A stretch of 64,000 bases of DNA, taken from contig NZ_FQZX01000002.1 of assembly GCF_900142175.1 (NCBI RefSeq), positions 973,317 through 1,037,316 on the forward strand, written 5' to 3'. A model generated the notes under the pieces. It did not search any database, was not told the DNA's origin, and saw only the letters and a list, made by a program, of their open reading frames with translations. Origin of the DNA: Maribacter aquivivus (GTDB lineage Bacteria > Bacteroidota > Bacteroidia > Flavobacteriales > Flavobacteriaceae). This document shows, piece after piece, positions 26,945 to 37,976 of this stretch; the stretch's first letter is position 1, and each line of letters opens with the position of its first letter. A program made the translations under genes and the position numbers.

Positions 26945-28981
26945 TTACTCAGGATATTCCACACGCAAATGATAAATATTTATTAGCTTTTGTTTGAATA
27001 TTTTCTTGATTTTTTCAATTTCTTTAAAAGTAATATCTGCATTCAAAAATTGATTTGCCTTCATTTGACCCGAAATTATCTTATCAACAAACTCATCAAT
27101 GATTAAAAAAGTTGGATTTTTTAAACTTTTTGATGCCGCTTCTACAGAATCTGCCATCATTAAAATAGCTGTTTCTTTAGAAAATGGCAACGGACCTGGA
27201 TATCTAAAATCTTCTTCATTTACATCTTCTTCTAATTCTTTTTGCTTTTTATAGAAGTAAAATACCAAAGTTGTACCATGATGCGAACGTATAAAATCTA
27301 TAATTCTATCAGGTATATTATTCTTTCTAGCTATCTCAATTCCCTTAATTACATGATCAATAATAATACGTGCACTGTCTTTAGGGCTAAGCTCATCATG
27401 CGGATTTACATTGGTGACCTGATTTTCGGTAAAATAAGTCGGTTCGTTCATTTTACCAATATCATGATACAAAGCCCCTACCCTAACCAACATGGCATTC
27501 GCCCCAATTTCATTGGCCGCCGCCTCAGCCAAATTGGCTACTTGTAATGAATGATGAAATGTACCCGGAGCCTTATTAGATAATTCTTTTAAAAGCTTAG
27601 AATTGGTGTCTGATAACTCCAATAGCGAGACATCTGACACTAGACCAAAGAGTTTTTCATATATATAGATTAATGGCTGCACAAATAGCGTAATCATTCC
27701 ATTTAAAAGAAAAAGTCCCAACGTGTACCATTCAATATCACTTAAATCGCCCTCATGTATCGTATGAAAAGCTAAATAACCAATAATATAAATAAGTGTT
27801 ATCTGACCTACACTCACAAAAAGATTTGCTCTTTTATACAGCTCAGATACAGTAAGTATGGTTACTATACCTGTAATTATCTGTAAGAATATATACTCAA
27901 AACTATTAGGCACTACAAAGCCCAAAATTAAGATAGTAAGTACATGCACAAACAAGCCTAGCCTAGCATCAAAAAACGTTTTCAGAATTAATGGGAGAAT
28001 ACATAACGGAACCACAAATACTAATTGGTCATTATATTTTATAACCATGGTGGTTATAAAAACCATCAACAGAATATTGAAAAAGATAAAGGTTACTTTA
28101 ACGTTGTTTTCATACACCGTTCGTCTATATTTTTTCAAAAACAAGAAAAGCATAATAAGCACCAAAGCCACAAGAACGGTGTAACCTATTAATATGTAGT
28201 AATAGTTACTAGCTGTCCATAATTCTGATTCATATTCAGACTTTAGCGACTCTAATATCTTTAGGTTTTCAGCTTCTACAACTTCACCTTTCGCGATTAT
28301 TAATCGCCCTTGATCAACCGTACCTCTTGTATATGATAATTTTGATAACGCCTCATTTCTAGCTTTTTGAGTGAGATTGTTATCAAAACTGACATTGGGA
28401 GCTATAATATCGAAAAACAATGCTTGTGTATCTTTCTCAAAAGCCGATAAGTTATTTTCAGCGAGAACTTGACGCACCAATTTATTAATCTCATTTACCC
28501 TGAAAAAATCTGAAACCCTTACTTTTCTGGCTTCATTATCCTTTACTAAATAAATAAAACTGCGTTGAACCTGCTTACCATTGTTCTGTAAAATTCCCTT
28601 AGCATAAACGGAGTCTAATACTACTTTTGAAAAATATTTTAATCTTGCTTTCTGATTTTCTCCTAGTGCGGTTCCACCCCATTTATCTTCGAACTTTTGC
28701 TCAAATTCAGCTAAGACCTTAGTCACCTCAGCCTGATCATACCTGTAATATGGTAATTGATTACTTTCAATTACTTGTTTTTCTTTTGCTATTTCAGCAT
28801 CGGTTTTCTGAATAGAAAAATCAAAAGGGGCATATAAATTTTCAAATTGCCAAGGCTTCCCTTTTTGAAATTCATATTTAAATTTTCCTCCCTTAGGCAA
28901 GAAAAACACAATAAATGCAACAGCCACAACATAGAGTATATATTTGAAAATGAGCGATTGCTGTTTGTAAAGATTATCCAA
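26945..28981 (-). CDS. 7TM-HD phosphohydrolase, PgpH-like (c-di-AMP phosphodiesterase candidate)
   Basis: The 678-residue membrane protein has one N-terminal membrane helix, a large extracytoplasmic domain (about 40-270), a bundle of seven membrane segments (about 275-450) and a cytosolic HD domain. HD motifs are H in GTFHHSLQVANLA, HD in ALYHDIGKM, and later RSHHGTTL. This is the layout of YqfF/PgpH, which hydrolyses c-di-AMP in Listeria. The Bacteroidetes members have the same order; activity here is inferred. It is a single-gene unit divergent from the thiolase at 29103. A -7 box CAAAAATA (plus strand 29004-29011) suits it, without a good -33. Confidence 0.9.
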   Translation of the reverse strand: MDNLYKQQSLIFKYILYVVAVAFIVFFLPKGGKFKYEFQKGKPWQFENLYAPFDFSIQKTDAEIAKEKQVIESNQLPYYRYDQAEVTKVLAEFEQKFEDKWGGTALGENQKARLKYFSKVVLDSVYAKGILQNNGKQVQRSFIYLVKDNEARKVRVSDFFRVNEINKLVRQVLAENNLSAFEKDTQALFFDIIAPNVSFDNNLTQKARNEALSKLSYTRGTVDQGRLIIAKGEVVEAENLKILESLKSEYESELWTASNYYYILIGYTVLVALVLIMLFLFLKKYRRTVYENNVKVTFIFFNILLMVFITTMVIKYNDQLVFVVPLCILPLILKTFFDARLGLFVHVLTILILGFVVPNSFEYIFLQIITGIVTILTVSELYKRANLFVSVGQITLIYIIGYLAFHTIHEGDLSDIEWYTLGLFLLNGMITLFVQPLIYIYEKLFGLVSDVSLLELSDTNSKLLKELSNKAPGTFHHSLQVANLAEAAANEIGANAMLVRVGALYHDIGKMNEPTYFTENQVTNVNPHDELSPKDSARIIIDHVIKGIEIARKNNIPDRIIDFIRSHHGTTLVFYFYKKQKELEEDVNEEDFRYPGPLPFSKETAILMMADSVEAASKSLKNPTFLIIDEFVDKIISGQMKANQFLNADITFKEIEKIKKIFKQKLINIYHLRVEYPE

Positions 28982-29102
28982 AAGAAAATTGTATTAGGTT
29001 CATCAAAAATAGAAAATTATAAACTGATAACTAGTAATTGAAACGATATCCCGTGGGTTGCTACAGAATTTAGTAATTTCGTATAATCAAATTACAAAAA
29101 AC

Positions 29103-30278
29103 ATGAAAGAAGTCGTTATCGTATCAGCCGTAAGAACTCCAATAGGAAGTTTTATGGGCGGATTATCAACAGTTCCAGCTCCGAAACTAGGAGCAATTGC
29201 TATTGAAGGCGCATTAAAAAAAATCAACCTTTCACCTACGCTAGTAGATGAAGTTATAATGGGCAATGTAGTACAAGCTGGCACAGGTCAAGCACCTGCA
29301 AGACAAGCTGCTATATTTGCCGGTATTCCAAACACCGTACCTTGTACAACCATAAATAAAGTTTGTGCCTCTGGTATGAAAGCGGTAATGCAAGGTGCAC
29401 AAGCTATTGCTTTAGGTGATGCAGATGTTGTTGTTGCAGGTGGAATGGAAAATATGAGCCTAATTCCTCATTATGTTCATTTGAGAACAGGTACCAAATT
29501 TGGACCTACCACTTTCGTGGATGGAATGCAAAAAGATGGTTTAGTTGATGCATATGATGAAAACGCCATGGGTGTTTGTGCTGATGCATGTGCTACTGAA
29601 TATGAATTTAGCAGAGAAGATCAAGATGCCTATGCTATTCAATCTTACAAGAGATCTGCCGACGCTTGGGAAAATGGAAAATTTGATAACGAAGTTATTC
29701 CTGTAGCTGTACCACAAAGACGCGGGGAACCTAAAATGGTTACCAAAGATGAAGAATTCAGTAATGTATTTATTGATAAGATTCCAAATTTAAGACCTGC
29801 ATTTTCAAAAGACGGAACAGTTACCGCTGCAAATGCCTCAACTATTAACGACGGTGCTGCGGCATTAGTTTTAATGAGTAGAGAAAAGGCAGAAGAGCTA
29901 AACCTAAAACCATTAGCAGTTATAAAAAGTTATGCTGATGCAGCTCACGAACCTGAGTGGTTTACCACAGCCCCGGCAAAAGCATTACCGAAAGCTCTGG
30001 CGAAAGCTAATTTAAAATTAGAAGAAATTGATTTCTTTGAATTTAACGAAGCTTTTTCTGTAGTTGGTCTTGCCAATATGAAGATATTAGGCTTAGACGA
30101 CACAAATGTGAATGTTAATGGCGGTGCCGTTTCTTTAGGACACCCGTTAGGATGTTCTGGTGCACGTATTTTAATAACATTACTAAATGTATTAGAACAA
30201 AATAATGCTAAACTTGGCGCAGCTGCAATATGTAATGGTGGCGGTGGTGCTTCAGCAATAATTATTGAAAAGGTTTAA
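29103..30278 (+). CDS. atoB: Acetyl-CoA acetyltransferase (biosynthetic-type thiolase)
   Basis: The 391-residue thiolase starts at the ATG at 29103 (MKEVVIVSAVRTPIGSF); 15 upstream residues in the same frame are not family-like. C88 (NKVCASGM), H347 (GHPLGCSG) and C377 (AICNGGGGAS) form the active site. The GHPLGCSGARI segment and the overall sequence suit the acetoacetyl-CoA thiolase group (AtoB/PhbA/ACAT). It condenses two acetyl-CoA or cleaves acetoacetyl-CoA. The NlpC/P60-like gene follows 17 bp later and may be co-transcribed, without an obvious functional link. Confidence 0.93.
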   Translation: MKEVVIVSAVRTPIGSFMGGLSTVPAPKLGAIAIEGALKKINLSPTLVDEVIMGNVVQAGTGQAPARQAAIFAGIPNTVPCTTINKVCASGMKAVMQGAQAIALGDADVVVAGGMENMSLIPHYVHLRTGTKFGPTTFVDGMQKDGLVDAYDENAMGVCADACATEYEFSREDQDAYAIQSYKRSADAWENGKFDNEVIPVAVPQRRGEPKMVTKDEEFSNVFIDKIPNLRPAFSKDGTVTAANASTINDGAAALVLMSREKAEELNLKPLAVIKSYADAAHEPEWFTTAPAKALPKALAKANLKLEEIDFFEFNEAFSVVGLANMKILGLDDTNVNVNGGAVSLGHPLGCSGARILITLLNVLEQNNAKLGAAAICNGGGGASAIIIEKV

Positions 30279-30295
30279 GTGGATAAAAAAATTGC

Positions 30296-31048
30296 ATGCA
30301 ATACGGTATTTGTCAGTTAAGCATTATTCCTGTTAGAAGTACGCCAGATGAAGTAGCTGAATTAGTTACGCAACTTCTATTTGGAGAGCACTTTAAAATT
30401 TTGGAATGCCGAAAAAATTGGTCTAGAATAAAAACCATTTTTGATAAGTGTGAAGGCTGGATAATGAATAGCCAACTGTTTTTTATACCTGAAGATGAGT
30501 TTAATGACATTCAGGCACATAAAAATAAGAGCTATGTTACTGAGTTAATATCATATGTTGAAGATGCTAATCAAATACTTACACCTATTCTTATAGGCTC
30601 TTGTATTACTAACACTCCGTCATTGTCGGTTAATTTTGAAGGTAAACTTTTAAGTGACCAACAACCTAAAGAGAATTTAATTAAGACTTCATTGCTCTAT
30701 TTAAACGCCCCGGAATTGAGAGGAGGAAAATCACCTTTTGGTATCGATAGTGCCGGATTCTCTCAAATAGTTTATAAGATTAATGGATATAGCCTTTTAC
30801 GAACCGCACAAGACCAATCTACGCAGGGCACAGCCCTTAGTTTTGTAGAAGAAAGCGAAGCTGGTGATTTAGCTTTTTTTGACAACGCAAATGGTGAAAT
30901 TGATCATGTTGGCATTATTATGGAAAACAACTATGTTATTCATGTAAACGGAAAAGTTAGGGTAGACCGCTTAGACCATACAGGTATTTTCAATAATGAC
31001 CTTAGAACTTATACCCATCAACTACGGGTCATTAAAAAAGTAGTATAA
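30296..31048 (+). CDS. SH3 + NlpC/P60-family protein lacking the catalytic Cys
   Basis: The 250-residue protein has an SH3-like region (about 1-65, with WSRIKT and GWIMNSQL) and a C40 peptidase domain (about 120-250). The catalytic motif, normally DCSGF, reads D151-S152-A153-G154-F155, so Ser replaces the nucleophile Cys; H204 (DHVGII) and H216 (IHVNGK) are kept. The codons are GAT AGT GCC GGA TTC, with no sign of frame damage. Normal members cut stem peptides of the cell wall. This one may bind peptides without cutting, or act weakly through Ser. No signal peptide is visible. A terminator follows at once. Confidence 0.85.
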   Translation: MQYGICQLSIIPVRSTPDEVAELVTQLLFGEHFKILECRKNWSRIKTIFDKCEGWIMNSQLFFIPEDEFNDIQAHKNKSYVTELISYVEDANQILTPILIGSCITNTPSLSVNFEGKLLSDQQPKENLIKTSLLYLNAPELRGGKSPFGIDSAGFSQIVYKINGYSLLRTAQDQSTQGTALSFVEESEAGDLAFFDNANGEIDHVGIIMENNYVIHVNGKVRVDRLDHTGIFNNDLRTYTHQLRVIKKVV

Positions 31049-31049
31049 A

Positions 31050-31074
31050 AAAAGGCCCTTAATAAGGGCCTTTT
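31050..31074 (+). terminator. Terminator between converging genes
   Basis: An 11-bp stem AAAAGGCCCTT/AAGGGCCTTTT with a 3-nt loop. A/T runs on both sides make it usable from either direction, for the NlpC/P60-like gene and the TPR gene. Confidence 0.82.
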
Positions 31075-31095
31075 ACTTTATTGTAGGTTTTGTGA

Positions 31096-32358
31096 TTACT
31101 CACCTAACATCTTCTTCATTTTTGTGAAGTTTTCTGTATCACCCATAGCTCCGTAAATATTCTTAAGCTGAGTCATGATATTTTCACTTTCAGGATTGTT
31201 TTTCAATGCATCTTCTAAAACATCAGCACCTTGCTTAAACAAACCATCTTTTTTCTCTTTAAGCTCATCGTATTTTGCAATATCAGCTCTAGAATTACCT
31301 AATGAATTCATCTCATCAATCAATGCATTACCTTCATTTACATAAGTTGTAGATAGGTTTAAATATGCATTAGTATATTTAGGGTCAATTTCAATAGCTT
31401 TTTTATAAGATACACGTGCATCTGCATAATTATCTTGCTCCATGCTTATTACACCAACGTTATAATGTAAATCTGGATTATCTGGAGCCAAAGCGATTGC
31501 CTGAGCCATCAACTCTTTAAACTTATCCTTATTTCCTTGATTGAAATATAAGTTAGCTTCATTTAAGATAAGATTTACATCTTCTGGATCATTTTTTCTA
31601 GCTGCTTGATAAGCCTCTAAAGCTTTTTCATCTTGACCTAGTTGCGTATAAATCAAAGCTGTATTCTTAACAATCTCAGCTTTTTTAGATGGAGTTTTCT
31701 CATCTACCGGGTTTGAATACGTACCTGATTTTACCATAAGATCACGCTGAACCTTATCCATTTCTTCAACTTCACCAGAAGCGGCGTTTGTAGCTTTATA
31801 TACTACAGCACTACCATCATAACCTACTTCTTGTAGTTTATTATAGTAATCTAATGCCATTTCATAATGACCACCGTTTACAGCACTACCAGCTGCGTAG
31901 TATAAATAAGAAGTATCTTTTGGACTAAGCGTGTAGCTCATGTACAACTTTTCAGCAGCTTCTTTAAACTTACTATTACCATTATCACTAACAGCAGAGT
32001 TTACAAGGTCTGCCGTTAAAGATGCCATATATTGGTTTGTTTCAGCAGAATATTTTTGCTTACCTGAAGCTTCTTCTAACTCTATAACTTTCTTGAAAGA
32101 AGTTGCAGATTTTTCAAATGCTTCATTATTTCCTTTTTTAGCCAAATCACTATAAATTTTACCTCTAGTGAAATAATATTGTGCTTGCGTCTTCTCATCT
32201 GCAGCTGCAATAGTTCCAGATGCAGCCTCAAGAGCAGTTTGCGCCGTAGCGGCATCACCTGACTTCAAAGCCTTTTCTGCAGCTTTTATTTCATTTTTTT
32301 GAGCAAAACCAACCATTGTAAATGATAGGGCCGCTACAAGTAATAATCTATTTTTCAT
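31096..32358 (-). CDS. Periplasmic TPR-repeat protein
   Basis: The 420-residue protein has a signal peptide (about 1-19, ending GFAQ) and a series of tetratricopeptide repeats; the clearest are in ALEAYQAARKNDPEDVNLIL, YFNQGNKDKFKELMAQAIAL and ARVSYKKAIEIDPKYTNAYL. It is probably a scaffold in the periplasm or attached to the outer membrane. No catalytic domain is present. It follows gyrA on the same strand after a 40-bp gap, so it may be read from the gyrA promoter. Family relatives are often found behind gyrA in flavobacteria, as I recall. Confidence 0.88.
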   Translation of the reverse strand: MKNRLLLVAALSFTMVGFAQKNEIKAAEKALKSGDAATAQTALEAASGTIAAADEKTQAQYYFTRGKIYSDLAKKGNNEAFEKSATSFKKVIELEEASGKQKYSAETNQYMASLTADLVNSAVSDNGNSKFKEAAEKLYMSYTLSPKDTSYLYYAAGSAVNGGHYEMALDYYNKLQEVGYDGSAVVYKATNAASGEVEEMDKVQRDLMVKSGTYSNPVDEKTPSKKAEIVKNTALIYTQLGQDEKALEAYQAARKNDPEDVNLILNEANLYFNQGNKDKFKELMAQAIALAPDNPDLHYNVGVISMEQDNYADARVSYKKAIEIDPKYTNAYLNLSTTYVNEGNALIDEMNSLGNSRADIAKYDELKEKKDGLFKQGADVLEDALKNNPESENIMTQLKNIYGAMGDTENFTKMKKMLGE

Positions 32359-32398
32359 CTTTAATATATTAATTATTAGTGTTTAAAATTTTTGATAC

Positions 32399-34957
32399 TT
32401 AATCTTCAGTTTCAGAATTATCAGTCTCTGTACCTTCTTCGGGTTCAGAATTATCAATCTCCGTGCCATTATCGGCATCTACCTCTATATCAAGTATTTC
32501 CGCTTCTTCTAAATCATCTTCATCCTTCATCACTTTTGCAACTGCTGCAATAGAGTCATTACCTTTAATATTTATCAATCTAACACCTTGTGTTGCTCTA
32601 CCCATTACACGTAAATCTTCTACGCTCATACGTATTGCAATTCCAGACTTATTGATAATCATTAAATCATCAGAATCGGTAACGTTTTTAATAGCTACCA
32701 GTCCACCAGTTTTATCTGTTACACTAATAGTCTTAACTCCTTTACCACCTCTATTGGTAACTCTGTAATCTTCAATGCTTGAACGTTTACCATAACCTTT
32801 TTCTGAAACAACCAATATTTCATCTTCAAAATTATGCACTGACACCATTCCAATCACTTCATCGTCATCATTAGCCAAAGTAATACCACGCACACCAGAG
32901 GCATTTCTACCCATTGGTCTCGTCTTACTCTCTTCAAAACGAATGGCTTTACCAGATTTAAGACCTAAGAAAATCTCACTTGAACCAGTAGTTAATTTAG
33001 CTTCTAGCAATTCATCACCATCACGAACGGTAATGGCATTAATACCATTTTGACGCGGTCTAGAATATTGCTCTAAAGATGTTTTCTTAACAACACCTTT
33101 CTTAGTTGCCATAATAACGTAATGAGCATTGATATACTCTTCATCTTTTAAATCTTGTGTACAAATGAATGCTTTTACACTATCATCTTGTTCAATATTT
33201 ATAAGATTCTGTATTGCCCTACCCTTAGATGTTCTACTTCCTTCAGGAATTTCGAATACACGCATCCAGAAACATTTTCCTTTTTGCGTAAAGAACAACA
33301 TATATTGGTGATTGGTACCAACAAACAAATGCTCTAAGAAATCTTCATTTCTTGTGGAAGATGCTTTTTGACCTACCCCACCTCTATTTTGAGTTTTGTA
33401 TTCTGTTAATGGAGTTCTCTTGATGTAACCGGCATGAGATATTGTGATTACAACTTGCTCATCTGGTATCATATCTTCCATACTAAGATCCCCACCTGCA
33501 ATATTAATTACAGATCTTCTCTCGTCACCATATTTATCTTTAATCTCAAGAAGCTCATCTTTTATGATTTGCATTCTTCGCTCCTTTTTCTCAAGAATAT
33601 CTTTCAAATCAGCAATAAGAAGCATTATCTCATCATACTCGGTTCTAAGTTTGTCTTGCTCTAAACCAGTAAGTTGACGCAATCGCATTTCTACAATTGC
33701 CTTAGCTTGAATTTCACTTAATTTAAAGCGTTCTATTAAGTTCGCTCTTGCCTCATCAGCATTATTTGATGCTCTTATTATAGCAATTACCTCGTCAATA
33801 TTATCAGAAGCAATAATTAATCCTTCTAATATATGTGCACGATCTTCAGCTTTCTTTAATTCAAACTGTGTACGCCTAACCACAACTTCATGACGATGCT
33901 CAACAAAGTAATGAATCATTTCTTTCACGTTCAATAACTGAGGCCTACCATTAACCAAGGCAATGTTATTAACACTGAAAGAAGTTTGTAATGCCGTATA
34001 CTTGAACAGCATATTTAAAACGATATTAGGGATAGCATCTCTTTTTAAAATGTAAACGATACGCATACCGTTACGGTCAGATTCATCTCTAATATTGGAT
34101 ATACCCTCTAATTTTTTGTCATTAACAAGATCCGCAGTTTTCTTGATCATGTCGGCCTTGTTGACCTGATAAGGTATTTCCGTAACAACGATACATTCAC
34201 GACCCTGAACTTCTTCAAAAGTTGCTTTAGCACGCATTTTTACACGCCCTCTTCCTGTATGAAAAGCTTCTTTTACACCATCATAGCCATAAATAATACC
34301 TCCCGTTGGAAAATCTGGCGCTTTAATATGTGTAATCAACTCATCTATTTCAATATCATTATTGTCGATATACGCAACAGTACCATCAATGACTTCCGCT
34401 AAATTATGTGGAGGCATATTGGTAGCCATACCTACAGCAATACCAGATGCTCCATTAACCAATAAAGCAGGAACTCTAGTAGGTAGAACAGTAGGCTCTT
34501 TTAAAGAATCATCAAAATTCAATTGATAATCTACAGTTTCCTTTTCAATATCTATAAGCATATCATCCGCAATCTTACGCATACGGGCTTCCGTATAACG
34601 CATTGCCGCAGGACTATCACCATCAACAGAACCAAAGTTACCTTGACCATCTACAAGCATATATCGTAGACTCCATTCTTGTGCCATACGAACCATGGCA
34701 TCATATACAGAAGTATCACCATGCGGGTGATACTTACCAAGAACCTCACCCACAATACGGGCAGATTTTTTATGCGAGCTATTACTTCTAACCCCTAATT
34801 CATGCATTCCAAAAAGAACTCTTCTGTGCACGGGTTTTAATCCGTCCCTGACATCTGGCAGGGCTCGTGACACAATGACCGACATTGAATAATCAATGTA
34901 AGCAGATTTCATTTCGTCTTCAATGTTAATGGGAATCAATTTTTCACCGTCAGCCAT
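32399..34957 (-). CDS. gyrA: DNA gyrase subunit A
   Basis: The 852-residue subunit breaks and rejoins DNA in the gyrase tetramer. The start [20 protein letters not shown] is typical. The quinolone-determining region and active-site Tyr lie in [19 protein letters not shown] and AMRYTEARM. The C-terminal half has the beta-pinwheel blades, including [10 protein letters not shown], which matches the GyrA box (QRRGGKG) and distinguishes it from ParC. The last 35 residues form an acidic tail with a near-repeat ([10 protein letters not shown] / ETDNSETED). The gene is single in its strand up to the clpC promoter region. Confidence 0.97.
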   Translation of the reverse strand: MADGEKLIPINIEDEMKSAYIDYSMSVIVSRALPDVRDGLKPVHRRVLFGMHELGVRSNSSHKKSARIVGEVLGKYHPHGDTSVYDAMVRMAQEWSLRYMLVDGQGNFGSVDGDSPAAMRYTEARMRKIADDMLIDIEKETVDYQLNFDDSLKEPTVLPTRVPALLVNGASGIAVGMATNMPPHNLAEVIDGTVAYIDNNDIEIDELITHIKAPDFPTGGIIYGYDGVKEAFHTGRGRVKMRAKATFEEVQGRECIVVTEIPYQVNKADMIKKTADLVNDKKLEGISNIRDESDRNGMRIVYILKRDAIPNIVLNMLFKYTALQTSFSVNNIALVNGRPQLLNVKEMIHYFVEHRHEVVVRRTQFELKKAEDRAHILEGLIIASDNIDEVIAIIRASNNADEARANLIERFKLSEIQAKAIVEMRLRQLTGLEQDKLRTEYDEIMLLIADLKDILEKKERRMQIIKDELLEIKDKYGDERRSVINIAGGDLSMEDMIPDEQVVITISHAGYIKRTPLTEYKTQNRGGVGQKASSTRNEDFLEHLFVGTNHQYMLFFTQKGKCFWMRVFEIPEGSRTSKGRAIQNLINIEQDDSVKAFICTQDLKDEEYINAHYVIMATKKGVVKKTSLEQYSRPRQNGINAITVRDGDELLEAKLTTGSSEIFLGLKSGKAIRFEESKTRPMGRNASGVRGITLANDDDEVIGMVSVHNFEDEILVVSEKGYGKRSSIEDYRVTNRGGKGVKTISVTDKTGGLVAIKNVTDSDDLMIINKSGIAIRMSVEDLRVMGRATQGVRLINIKGNDSIAAVAKVMKDEDDLEEAEILDIEVDADNGTEIDNSEPEEGTETDNSETED

Positions 34958-35216
34958 CTTAAAATCTTATGTTTTTTAATTAGTAAAAAAGCATGCCAAT
35001 ATACTTAAATCCTAAGCGTTTCAAGAATAAGTGGATTTAATAATATTATTTTTTATTAACACTTGGCATAGTTATGTTAATTTTTAGTTTAAATCAGTAT
35101 TTCGGCACGAATAAAGCCGCATTTAATGGGTTTTACAATAACTTTAACGATTATAGGTACGGTATTTGCCATTGATTGAATCATATTTAGTAATTTTATA
35201 GTAGATAATATAGTAT

Positions 35217-37769
35217 ATGGATGATAATTTTTCCCCAAGAGTAAAGGATGTAATTGCTTATAGCAAGGAGGAAGCATTGCGACTTGGTCACGATTTTATC
35301 GGTACCGAGCACCTGATGCTAGGGCTTCTTAGAGATGGAAACGGGAAGGCTATAAGCATTTTAGATGCTTTAGAAGTTGATTTGGAACACCTACGCAGAA
35401 AAGTAGAAATACTTAGCCCTTCTAACCCTAACGCCAGTGGCGTACAAAAAGATAAAAAGAACTTGCACTTAACAAGGCAAGCTGAACGTGCATTGAAAAC
35501 AACATTCCTAGAAGCTAAACTTTTTCAAAGTTCTTCTATCAATACCGCTCACCTTTTACTTTGTATTCTTAGAAATGAAAATGACCCTACTACGAAGCTT
35601 TTACATAAATTAAAAGTTGATTATGATGGCGTCAAGGAACAGTTTAAATTTATGATTACAAGCGACGACGATATGATAGACGGCCCAACGGCCGAATCTT
35701 TCCCTAGTGATTCTGAAGACACTAACGAAGGAAAGGAAAACACTTTTGGTGCTGCTTCTAGCCAGAAAGGTGCAAAAAAATCTAAAACTCCGGTATTAGA
35801 TAATTTTGGTAGAGACCTTACGCAAATGGCAGAAGAAAATAAACTGGACCCTGTTGTTGGAAGAGAAAAAGAAATAGAAAGGGTTTCTCAAATTCTTAGT
35901 AGAAGAAAAAAGAATAACCCGCTACTTATAGGTGAGCCAGGTGTTGGTAAAAGTGCCATTGCAGAAGGTCTTGCCTTACGTATAATTGACAAAAAAGTCT
36001 CTAGAATTCTTTACAACAAAAGAGTTGTTACTCTTGACCTTGCTTCTTTAGTTGCCGGTACAAAATACCGTGGACAATTCGAAGAGCGAATGAAGGCAGT
36101 AATGAACGAGCTGGAAAAGAATGATGACGTCATTTTATTCATTGATGAAATTCATACTATTGTAGGTGCAGGGGGAGCTACCGGAAGCTTAGATGCTTCT
36201 AACATGTTTAAACCAGCATTGGCAAGAGGCGAAATTCAATGTATTGGAGCCACTACCCTTGATGAGTACAGACAGTATATTGAAAAGGATGGTGCTTTAG
36301 AAAGACGTTTTCAAAAAGTAATTGTTGAACCAACTACTATTGACGAAACAATTGAAATTTTACATAACATAAAAGGTAAATACGAAGATCACCATAATGT
36401 AACCTATACTGACGAGGCTATTGAAGCTTGTGTTAAATTAACAAGTAGGTACATGACTGATCGTTTTTTACCAGACAAAGCTATTGACGCGCTTGATGAA
36501 GCTGGCTCTCGAGTACACATCGTTAATATGGACGTTCCAAAACAAATTCTTGAATTGGAAAAGAAATTGGAAGATGTGCGTGAACTTAAGAACAGCGTTG
36601 TCAAAAAGCAGAAATATGAAGAAGCTGCCAAGTTACGTGATGACGAAAAAAGTCTAGAAAAGGAACTTGCTATCGCTCAAGAGCGTTGGGAAGATGACAG
36701 TAAACTTAACAAAGAAACTGTAAGCGAAGATAATGTTGCCGATGTAGTTTCTATGATGAGTGGAATTCCTGTTAACAGAATTGCACAAACAGAAAGTAAC
36801 AAGTTAGCCGGATTACCAGAGCTTATAAAATCGAATGTAATTGGACAAGATGAAGCTGTTGCTAAAGTTTCTAAAGCAATTCAACGTAATAGAGCCGGAC
36901 TTAAAGATCCTAACAAGCCAATTGGTTCGTTTATATTTTTAGGACAGACAGGTGTTGGTAAAACACAATTAGCGAAAGTATTAGCAAAAGAACTTTTTGA
37001 TTCTGAAGACGCACTTATCCGTATAGATATGAGTGAGTATATGGAGAAGTTTGCCATCTCTAGATTAGTTGGTGCACCTCCAGGATACGTTGGTTACGAA
37101 GAAGGTGGTCAATTAACTGAGAAAGTTAGAAGAAAACCTTACTCTGTAATTCTACTTGATGAAGTTGAGAAAGCGCATCCAGATGTATTCAATATGCTTT
37201 TACAAGTATTGGACGATGGTTTCTTAACAGATAGTCTTGGTCGTAAAATTGATTTTAGAAATACCATTATAATAATGACTTCTAATATTGGTGCACGACA
37301 ATTAAAAGACTTTGGTCAAGGTGTCGGTTTCGGCACTTCTGCCAAAAAGTCACAAGAAGACTCTCATCAAAAAGGTGTTATCGAAAATGCTTTAAAGAAA
37401 GCCTTTGCTCCTGAATTCTTAAATAGAATTGATGACGTAATTGTATTCAACGCTCTAGAGAGAGAAGACATACATAAAATTATAGATATTGAATTAGCGA
37501 AGTTGTTCAAGAGAATCAAAGATATTGGCTACCACTTGAACCTTACTGATGAAGCTAAAGATTATATCGCAGAGAAAGGCTTTGACAAACAGTACGGAGC
37601 CAGACCGCTTAAAAGAGCAATTCAGAAATACATTGAAGATGCCCTTGCGGAAGAAATAGTGAATTCTAAACTTAAAGAAGGGGATAGTATTTTTATCGAT
37701 CTTGATAAGAAAAGTGAAGAATTGACCATTAAAATAGAAAAAGCAGAGGAAGAATCACCTAAGACATAG
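35217..37769 (+). CDS. clpC: ATP-dependent Clp protease ATPase subunit ClpC
   Basis: The 850-residue AAA+ unfoldase has the Clp N-terminal double repeat (about 1-145), first ATPase domain with Walker A GEPGVGKS (about 239-246) and DEIHTIVGAGG, a UVR-type middle segment (KYEEAAKLRDDEKSLEKEL), and the second ATPase domain with Walker A GQTGVGKTQ (about 576-584), Walker B LLDEVEKAHPDV and the C-terminal D2 small domain. The UVR segment and the short middle domain identify ClpC rather than ClpB. It feeds proteins to ClpP. The gene stands alone, divergent from gyrA, with a strong terminator. Confidence 0.96.
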   Translation: MDDNFSPRVKDVIAYSKEEALRLGHDFIGTEHLMLGLLRDGNGKAISILDALEVDLEHLRRKVEILSPSNPNASGVQKDKKNLHLTRQAERALKTTFLEAKLFQSSSINTAHLLLCILRNENDPTTKLLHKLKVDYDGVKEQFKFMITSDDDMIDGPTAESFPSDSEDTNEGKENTFGAASSQKGAKKSKTPVLDNFGRDLTQMAEENKLDPVVGREKEIERVSQILSRRKKNNPLLIGEPGVGKSAIAEGLALRIIDKKVSRILYNKRVVTLDLASLVAGTKYRGQFEERMKAVMNELEKNDDVILFIDEIHTIVGAGGATGSLDASNMFKPALARGEIQCIGATTLDEYRQYIEKDGALERRFQKVIVEPTTIDETIEILHNIKGKYEDHHNVTYTDEAIEACVKLTSRYMTDRFLPDKAIDALDEAGSRVHIVNMDVPKQILELEKKLEDVRELKNSVVKKQKYEEAAKLRDDEKSLEKELAIAQERWEDDSKLNKETVSEDNVADVVSMMSGIPVNRIAQTESNKLAGLPELIKSNVIGQDEAVAKVSKAIQRNRAGLKDPNKPIGSFIFLGQTGVGKTQLAKVLAKELFDSEDALIRIDMSEYMEKFAISRLVGAPPGYVGYEEGGQLTEKVRRKPYSVILLDEVEKAHPDVFNMLLQVLDDGFLTDSLGRKIDFRNTIIIMTSNIGARQLKDFGQGVGFGTSAKKSQEDSHQKGVIENALKKAFAPEFLNRIDDVIVFNALEREDIHKIIDIELAKLFKRIKDIGYHLNLTDEAKDYIAEKGFDKQYGARPLKRAIQKYIEDALAEEIVNSKLKEGDSIFIDLDKKSEELTIKIEKAEEESPKT

Positions 37770-37793
37770 GCATTTATACTTTACTGGAATATA

Positions 37794-37823
37794 AAAAAGG
37801 AGCCCTATGTAGGGCTCCTTTTT
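37794..37823 (+). terminator. Intrinsic terminator after clpC
   Basis: The stem AAAAAGGAGCCCTA / TAGGGCTCCTTTTT lies 25 bp after the clpC stop and ends in a T-run. Confidence 0.88.
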
Positions 37824-37976
37824 CGTACAATTCATTTTTTATTGTAAGAATTAAAACACATTGAATAGTAGCCATACGCAGTATGAACGATATTTTCGCG
37901 TTTAAACTAAAAATTTACTCAGAGAATCTAGTTCCTTATATTTTCGCTTCAGACACACTATATTAATACGAATAGA

